A stretch of DNA of 64,000 bases, taken from contig CAZPHC010000036.1 in the NCBI GenBank assembly GCA_964586155.1, positions 1 through 64,000 on the forward strand, read 5' to 3'. Position numbers and translations under genes: made by a program. The notes under the pieces were generated by a model that saw only the letters and a list, made by a program, of their open reading frames with translations, did not search any database and was not told the DNA's origin. Source of the stretch: SXNM01 sp964586155 (lineage in GTDB: Bacteria > Myxococcota_A > UBA9042). The stretch's first letter is position 1, and each line of letters begins with the position of its first letter. Of this stretch, positions 57,329 through 64,000 are shown piece by piece.

Positions 57329-58896
57329 GCCATCCGTCGGCGGCGTCGCGGCGGTGGGGCCTCGTCGGCCTCGCGGTCGTGGGCTACCTGCGGGCGTTGG
57401 ATGCGCCCTTCGTCTGGGACGATCTGCCGCATATCGTCGGCAACGCGGCGCTGACCTCGCCGACCGGCCCCTGGGCCTGGCTGCACGCGGGGACGCAAGA
57501 GACGCGGCCGCTGCTGAACCTGAGCTTCGCGCTGAACCACGCGCTGGTCGGGTTGGCGCCGCCGCTGTGGCATGGCGTCAACATCGCGCTGCATGCCCTG
57601 GTCGCGGTCCTGGTCGCCCAGGTCCTGCAGGCGCTCTTCCTGCGGACGCCATGGGCCGCGACGCAGCCGCAGCGGGCCGCCGACGCCGCATGGCTCGGTG
57701 CCGCCTGGTTCGCCGTGCAGCCGCTGGCGACCGAGGCGGTGACCTACGTCAACAGCCGGTCGGTGCTGCTGGCCTGCGCCGGGATGTGGCTGGCGTGGCG
57801 CGGCGTCCAACGGGCGCGGGCGGAGCGCGAGGCGGGCCGCGACGGGCGTCGGGCCTGGGCCGCGGCGGCGGCCTGGTGGGCCCTGGCGTTGCTGGCCAAG
57901 GAGATGGCCATCGTGTTGCCGGCGCTGATCTGGTGGGCCGATGCGGTGCTGCCGTCGGCCGACGCGGCGCGTGCGGTGTCCGCGTCGGGCTGGCGCCGGC
58001 TGCTGCCGCAGCGCGACGTGGTGGCGCTGCTGCCCGTGGCCGGGCTCGTGCCGCTGCTGTTCGCGTGGATGCGCTCGCCGCACCAAAGCCATATCGGCTG
58101 GCAGGTCGCCGATCCGGTGCAGTCGGCCCTGGTCCAGCCGTGGATCGTCGGTCGGCTGGTCGGCCTCGCGCTGGTGCCGATCGGCCAGAACATCGATCAC
58201 GACGTCGATGTCGCGTCGCTCGCGGATCCGGCGCTCTGGCTGGCGTGGGCGGCCTGGGGGCTCGCGGCGTTCGCCGCCTGGCGCCTGCGCCGCGTGCGGC
58301 CCGAGGCGCTGCTGGCGTTCGGCGCGCTCTGGATCGTCATGGCGCCGACCAACTCGGTGGTGCCGTTCTACGATCCCATCTGCGAGCGGCACCTGTATCC
58401 GGGGCTCTTCGCCCTGGCCATCGTGGTCGGCCCGGGGCTCGACGCGGCGCGGCAGGGCCTGGGGCGGCGCGTCGGCCGACCCGGTGCGGGGCGCTGGCTG
58501 GTCGCGGCCCTGCTGCTGGCGCTGGTCGGGCTGACGGTCGCGCGCAACGAGGTCTGGCGCGATCCGGTCGCGCTGTGGACGGACGCCGCGCTCGGCTCGC
58601 CGGCCAAGGCCCGCCCGGCGGCGCAGCTGGGGGCCCACCTGGCGCAGCAGGGGCGGCTGGACGAGGCGCGGCCCTGGCTCGAGCGCGCGGTGCGGCAGCA
58701 GCCCGACGGCCGCGTCTGGCGCGAGAATCTCGGCCTTTTGTACCGGATGCAGGGGCAACCCGAGCGGGAGCTGGCGCTCTGGCGCGCGCGGCTGGTGCAG
58801 GCCCCGCAGGACGCCGACGCACGCGCGGCGGTCGCCAGGATCGAGCGCCGCCTCGACCGGGCGCGGACCCGCAAAGCCGCGCCTGCGACCCGTTGA
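57325..58896 (+). CDS. TMTC-like multispanning glycosyltransferase-like protein with C-terminal TPR
   Basis: 523 aa. An N-terminal signal-anchor precedes FVWDDLPHIVGN, the Asp-Asp motif of the GT-C/DUF1736 (TMTC-like) O-mannosyltransferase group. About ten hydrophobic segments follow, including HPLATEAV-like QPLATEAVTYVNSRS, LLAKEMAIVLP and NSVVPFYDPICERHLYP, which are recurring blocks of the family. Residues about 430-510 form two TPR units (PAAQLGAHLAQQGRLDEARPWLERA). It may add sugars to exported proteins. The GTG start overlaps the CbiX stop, so the two are translationally coupled though functionally unrelated on paper. Confidence 0.78.
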   Translation: MSHPSAASRRWGLVGLAVVGYLRALDAPFVWDDLPHIVGNAALTSPTGPWAWLHAGTQETRPLLNLSFALNHALVGLAPPLWHGVNIALHALVAVLVAQVLQALFLRTPWAATQPQRAADAAWLGAAWFAVQPLATEAVTYVNSRSVLLACAGMWLAWRGVQRARAEREAGRDGRRAWAAAAAWWALALLAKEMAIVLPALIWWADAVLPSADAARAVSASGWRRLLPQRDVVALLPVAGLVPLLFAWMRSPHQSHIGWQVADPVQSALVQPWIVGRLVGLALVPIGQNIDHDVDVASLADPALWLAWAAWGLAAFAAWRLRRVRPEALLAFGALWIVMAPTNSVVPFYDPICERHLYPGLFALAIVVGPGLDAARQGLGRRVGRPGAGRWLVAALLLALVGLTVARNEVWRDPVALWTDAALGSPAKARPAAQLGAHLAQQGRLDEARPWLERAVRQQPDGRVWRENLGLLYRMQGQPERELALWRARLVQAPQDADARAAVARIERRLDRARTRKAAPATR

Positions 58897-58944
58897 TCGA
58901 AGGATCGATGGACACTTGGTCGGCGCGCGGGCAGCATCCGCGCC

Positions 58945-61347
58945 ATGAACGAACCGAACGCACCGTCCGCCACCTCACCCATCCCCTCTTCGGCCGCGGG
59001 AGCCTCGGATCTTCCAGCGACTTTCGCAGATCTCGGGCTGCCCGCGACGATGCTCGCCACGATCGCGGAGCTCGGCTTCACCGCGCCGACGCCGATCCAG
59101 CTGGCGGTGATCCCACCGCTGCGCGCCGGGCGTGACCTCATCGGACGCGCCCGGACGGGCTCCGGCAAGACCGCCGCGTTCGGGTTGCCGATGCTCGAGC
59201 GCGTAGCCAACGCCGTCGCGCGCGAGCCGAACGTGCGGGCGGTGCGCGCGCTGGTCCTGGCGCCGACGCGCGAGCTCGCGCTGCAGGTGACCGACGCGCT
59301 GCGCCAGCTCGGCGAAGGCCTGAACCTGCAGATGCTCACGGTGTATGGCGGCTCGTCGTACACGCCGCAGCTGCGCGGCCTGCAGCGCGGCGCTTCGATC
59401 GTGGTCGGCACGCCGGGCCGCCTGATCGACCTGCTCGACAAGGGCGCGCTGGATCTCGGTCGGGTCGAGTACGTCGTGCTCGACGAGGCCGACGAGATGC
59501 TGGCCATGGGCTTCATCGACGACGTCGAGCGCATCCTGACCGACACCCCGCCGCAGCGGCAGATCGCGCTGCTCTCGGCGACCATGCCGCCCGGCATCCG
59601 CCGCATCGCCGAGACGACGCTGCGCGATCCCGTGACGATCCAGACCGACGGCGGCCGACCGACGGTGGACCACATCTCGCAGCGCTGGATGGCGGTGCCG
59701 CAGCAGCACAAGGCCGACGCGCTGGTGCGCCTGCTGCAGGCCGAGCCGCTCGAGGCGACGCTGGTCTTCGTCCGCACCCGCGCCGGCTGCGACGACGTCG
59801 TGGCGACCCTCGCCGACGCCGGCGTCGACGCCCTCGCCCTGCACGGCGACATGAACCAATCGGCGCGTGAGCAGGTGCTGGCGCGGCTGCGCGAGGATCG
59901 GGTGCGGGTCGTCGTCGCCACCGATGTCGCGGCGCGCGGCCTGGACGTCGAGCACCTGGCGCACGTCGTGAACTTCGACCTGCCGGACAACGCCGAGGTC
60001 TACACCCACCGCATCGGCCGCACGGGCCGCGCCGGCCGCGCCGGCCGGGCGACGACCCTGGTCGCGAGCAGCTTCTGGCAGCGGTTCCTGAGCATCTGTG
60101 GCCACCTGCGCGCCGACGTCGACGAGATCCGGCCGCCCAGCGACGCGACGATCGCCGCGGCCCAGCGCACGGCGATGATCGATTGGCTGATGGGCGATAT
60201 CGGCGTGGGCGGCGACGTCCCCGGCTCGGACGACATGGACGAGGCCGACGATGGTGCCAGCCGTCAGCCGCCCAGCTTCGACGCGGCGCGTCTGGCCGTG
60301 GCGCGGCAATGGGTCGCGGATCTCGTGGCCGAGCGGAACCTGGACCCGGGCGAGCTCGCGGCCCTGGCCATCGTGCGCATCGCCGACGCGCGTGGCGTGG
60401 CGCTGCTCGCGGACGTCGAGCGCAGCTTGCCTGCGTGGGCGCCGCATCGCCCGGCGCCGCGGCATCTGCGCGGTGGACGGCCGATGGTGGCGCCTCGCCC
60501 TGAGCGAAGCGACGCGCCCGAGCGCGGCCCTGACGATCGTCCCGAGCGCTCGGGGCGCGCTGAGCGACCGGAGCGTGGCCCACGGCCGGCGGAGCGAGGT
60601 CCGACGCCCGAGCGGTTCGAGAGCGGCGCGCGTGGCCCGGAGCGTGGTCCGACGCCCGAGCGGTTCGAGAGCGGTGCGCGTGGCCCTGAGCGTGGCCCTG
60701 AGCGTGGCCCGCTGCGGGATCCGCCGCCGTTCCAAGGCGAGCGCGAGCAGCGCGCCGAGGGCAGCCGTCGCTACGAGCGGCAGCAGGCGAGCGGCCGCTT
60801 CGAGCGGGCAGGGCGCCCGGCCTGGCAGGACGACGGTCCGCGGAGCGATGACTCCGATCACGTCGAGCTGTTCGTGCCCGTGGGCAGCAACCGTGGCGTG
60901 ACGCCCGCGGATCTGGTGGGCGCGATCGCGTCGGCGGGCGATGTGCCCGGGCGCGCGATCGGCAAGATCCGGATCCACGACAAGGTCAGCTTCGTCGCGT
61001 TGCCGGCCGCGGCGGCCGAGGCGGTGCTCGAGCGGGTCGAGACCTTGTTGCTGCGCGGCATGAAGGTCGCCGTGCTGCGGGCGCGGCCGATGCGCCGCGA
61101 GGGTGAGCACGACGACGGGGGCCGCCAGGAGGCGCCGCGTCGCGACGGCCCGCGCCCGGAGGGGCCGCGCTTCGATGGCCCGCGCTTCGACGCGCCCCGG
61201 CAGGACGCGCCCCGGCCCGAAGCCGCGCGCAACGACTCCGGCGAGGCCGAGCCCGTCGCCGCCCGGCCGCCCTGGGCGCCCAAGCCGAGCAAGCCGCGCA
61301 AGGCTGTGACTGCAAAGCCAAAGACCAAGAAGCCCAAGGCGGATTGA
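58945..61347 (+). CDS. deaD: DEAD-box ATP-dependent RNA helicase with DbpA domain (DeaD/CsdA type)
   Basis: 800 aa. All helicase motifs are present: Q motif FTAPTPIQ, Walker A ARTGSGKT, PTRELALQ, TPGRLIDLL, VLDEADEML, SAT, ATDVAARGLDVE and HRIGRTGRAGRAG. A helical insert follows at about 420-510. Then comes a low-complexity linker rich in PERGP/RFESGARGPERG (in-frame repeat, about 525-590). A DbpA-type RNA-binding domain spans about 638-716 (VELFVPVGSNRGVTPADLVGAI ... IGKIRIHDKVSFVALP). The Pro/Lys-rich tail is basic. It unwinds structured RNA in ribosome assembly and cold adaptation. The ATG at 58945 is the only plausible start. Confidence 0.95.
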   Translation: MNEPNAPSATSPIPSSAAGASDLPATFADLGLPATMLATIAELGFTAPTPIQLAVIPPLRAGRDLIGRARTGSGKTAAFGLPMLERVANAVAREPNVRAVRALVLAPTRELALQVTDALRQLGEGLNLQMLTVYGGSSYTPQLRGLQRGASIVVGTPGRLIDLLDKGALDLGRVEYVVLDEADEMLAMGFIDDVERILTDTPPQRQIALLSATMPPGIRRIAETTLRDPVTIQTDGGRPTVDHISQRWMAVPQQHKADALVRLLQAEPLEATLVFVRTRAGCDDVVATLADAGVDALALHGDMNQSAREQVLARLREDRVRVVVATDVAARGLDVEHLAHVVNFDLPDNAEVYTHRIGRTGRAGRAGRATTLVASSFWQRFLSICGHLRADVDEIRPPSDATIAAAQRTAMIDWLMGDIGVGGDVPGSDDMDEADDGASRQPPSFDAARLAVARQWVADLVAERNLDPGELAALAIVRIADARGVALLADVERSLPAWAPHRPAPRHLRGGRPMVAPRPERSDAPERGPDDRPERSGRAERPERGPRPAERGPTPERFESGARGPERGPTPERFESGARGPERGPERGPLRDPPPFQGEREQRAEGSRRYERQQASGRFERAGRPAWQDDGPRSDDSDHVELFVPVGSNRGVTPADLVGAIASAGDVPGRAIGKIRIHDKVSFVALPAAAAEAVLERVETLLLRGMKVAVLRARPMRREGEHDDGGRQEAPRRDGPRPEGPRFDGPRFDAPRQDAPRPEAARNDSGEAEPVAARPPWAPKPSKPRKAVTAKPKTKKPKAD
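60540..60720 (+). repeat. Coding low-complexity repeat in DeaD linker (PERGP / RFESGARGPERG)
   Basis: A 48-b unit encoding about 16 residues (TPERFESGARGPERGP) occurs twice in frame, flanked by shorter PERGP/AERP units. It forms a basic, disordered arm before the DbpA domain. Confidence 0.8.
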
Positions 61348-61372
61348 ACACCGCGTCGAAAGCGCTTGGCGT

Positions 61373-61388
61373 GCAGACAACTGTCTGC
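61373..61388. promoter_or_regulatory. 16-b palindrome upstream of the ImuA-like gene
   Basis: GCAGACA and TGTCTGC form a perfect 7-b inverted repeat with a 2-b spacer, 35 b before the ATG at 61424. Position and symmetry suit an operator. No T-run follows, so it is not an obvious terminator for deaD. Confidence 0.45.
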
Positions 61389-61423
61389 TAGATCGAATCT
61401 GCGGCGCGGCCGCGGAGGCGATC

Positions 61424-62269
61424 ATGGTGGCTGTTGCGCGGGTGGTGGGCGACGTCGAGGGGGCAAGCGCGGCCGGTGCGACCGATGGGCCGGAGCTCGC
61501 TGCCGCCTTGTCGGGCCAGACGCGGCTGCAGCTCGCACGCGCGGCGCAGCAGGCCTTCCTGGCCAGGCAGGCCGCTGCGGGGGTGCAGGGCGCCGTCGTC
61601 GACCTGCCGAGCGCCCGGCTGCGCCTGCGCTCGACGCCGCGGCTCTGCCACGCCGAACTGGTCGGGCGGCTGGGGCAACTCTCGGGCTCCGGTGCGCTGA
61701 GCCTGGCCTTCGGCCTGGTGCTCGACGCCCAGCGCGCCGGCGAGCCCGTGGCCTGGGTCGCCAGCGGCGACGCCTTGTTCTTTCCGCCGGACGTCGCAGA
61801 GTCCGGCGTCGATCTCGACGCCCTGCTCGTCGTGCGGGCGCAGGACGCCGGGCGCGCCGGAGCCGCGGGGGACCGCTTGCTGCGCTCGGGCGGCTTTGGC
61901 CTGCTGATCCTCGACCTCGCGACCGATGCACAGGCCAGCCGCGCCTTGATGGCGGGGGCCGAGGTGGTGCCGATGCCGCTGCAGGCCCGGCTGTGCAAGC
62001 TGGCGCAGCGGCACGACGCCGCCGTGCTCGTGCTCACGGGCGAGCGCGTCGCCGCGCGGCGGCCCGGCGCCGGGGACGAAGCGGGGCGGCAGGCGTCGTC
62101 GTTGAGCAGCCTGGTCTCGTGGCGGGCGACCTGCCAGCGCGGGCGCGTCGGCGATCCGAGCGCACGGCGGTCGCAGTTCCGCTGCGAGCTGCACGTCTCC
62201 AAGGACAAGCGCCGCGGCCCGGGCTGGCGCGACGCCGAGGTGTTGCGCGGGGTGCCGGGGATGCGCTGA
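61424..62269 (+). CDS. ImuA/RecA-like protein
   Basis: 281 aa. A RecA-like core pattern at about 75-215: GRLGQLSGSGALSLAFGLVLDAQ where ImuA/RecA proteins have the P-loop (here degenerate, without GKT), VAWVASGDALFFPPDVAESGVDLDALLVV, and FGLLILDL as the Walker B-like strand. Family knowledge: ImuA acts with ImuB and DnaE2 in damage-induced mutagenesis. Neither partner is adjacent in this window, so the gene may be a solitary ImuA-like or RecA paralogue. GGAGGC lies just before the ATG. The last residues are basic. Confidence 0.65.
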   Translation: MVAVARVVGDVEGASAAGATDGPELAAALSGQTRLQLARAAQQAFLARQAAAGVQGAVVDLPSARLRLRSTPRLCHAELVGRLGQLSGSGALSLAFGLVLDAQRAGEPVAWVASGDALFFPPDVAESGVDLDALLVVRAQDAGRAGAAGDRLLRSGGFGLLILDLATDAQASRALMAGAEVVPMPLQARLCKLAQRHDAAVLVLTGERVAARRPGAGDEAGRQASSLSSLVSWRATCQRGRVGDPSARRSQFRCELHVSKDKRRGPGWRDAEVLRGVPGMR

Positions 62270-62340
62270 CGCTGCGCCGTGACGCTGCGCCGTGACGCTG
62301 CGCCGTGACGCTGCACCGTGACGCTGCACCGTGACGCTGT
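62267..62340. repeat. 13-b tandem repeat starting on a stop codon
   Basis: About 5.7 units of TGACGCTGC(G/A)CCG. The TGA of the first unit (62267-62269) is the stop codon of the ImuA-like gene. Because 13 is not a multiple of three, successive units present TGA in all three plus-strand frames. Confidence 0.95.
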
Positions 62341-62420
62341 CTTTCGTCGCCGCCGCGATCCGTGCTAGAAGCGCCCGCGCGCAGGCAGGCGCCCACTGAC
62401 CAACCAGGCGAACACACACC

Positions 62421-64000
<1,580 letters not shown>

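Overview
The window is GC-rich (roughly 70 percent by eye), densely coded DNA, probably a draft or metagenome scaffold because it contains one run of exactly 100 N. The style points to Myxococcota or a related deltaproteobacterial lineage. Evidence is the many lipoproteins with Asp/Gly/Thr/Ala-rich linkers, MopE-type CNGKDDDCDG repeats, thrombospondin type 3 repeats, an FHA-coupled sigma54 activator, an ECF sigma/anti-sigma pair and a eukaryotic-like Ser/Thr kinase. The lineage is inferred from gene content only; no rRNA or tRNA gene is visible. No non-coding stretch exceeds 300 bases. The longest are about 283 b (50790-51072), 265 b (42088-42352), 238 b (34678-34915) and 235 b (13326-13560), and I see no further gene in them.

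Layout: 1-8.7 kb holds a tandem thioredoxin-fold protein and a minus-strand block running TSUP-fusion, ECF sigma, anti-sigma, lipoprotein, GNAT, DsbD-like lipoprotein and YARHG protein. 8.8-16.4 kb holds a DAACS symporter, a repeat/lamin-tail lipoprotein broken by the gap, a MopE-repeat lipoprotein, SpeD, an N-formylglutamate-amidohydrolase-like protein and a somatomedin-B-like lipoprotein. 16.6-20.9 kb holds an FHA-sigma54 activator convergent with an argR / P-loop protein / N-acylornithine carbamoyltransferase operon with tandem operator-like boxes. 21.0-25.3 kb holds an OmpA/TSP3 protein, an RlmG-like methyltransferase and a class V aminotransferase.

25.4-34.7 kb is a five-gene ion-homeostasis operon on the minus strand. 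It runs CPA antiporter, TrkA, TrkH, CPA2 antiporter fused to a P-loop ATPase-like region, and MscS-type channel. Every junction is a 4-nt stop/start overlap, so K+ uptake, cation/proton exchange and osmotic release appear to be made together. 34.9-42 kb is housekeeping and regulation: UppS, TraB-family protein, TetR regulator, RlmN, exonuclease III, a REC-kinase protein and a 2OG dioxygenase.

42.3-53.5 kb is a cell-surface block. It has a Ser/Thr kinase with an EF-hand in its external sensor, a MopE-repeat lipoprotein ending in an apparently dead amidase domain, two tandem von Willebrand A lipoproteins and an M14 carboxypeptidase. 53.5-64 kb holds a conserved secreted protein, a sulfatase/LTA-synthase-like membrane enzyme, CbiX coupled to a TMTC-like membrane protein, a DEAD-box helicase with a DbpA domain, an ImuA-like protein and the start of a monomeric isocitrate dehydrogenase.

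The strongest oddities are the antiporter-ATPase fusion and its operon, the dead amidase domain, the P-loop gene inside the arginine operon, the transporter-to-secreted-protein fusion, and short tandem repeats that start exactly on stop codons.
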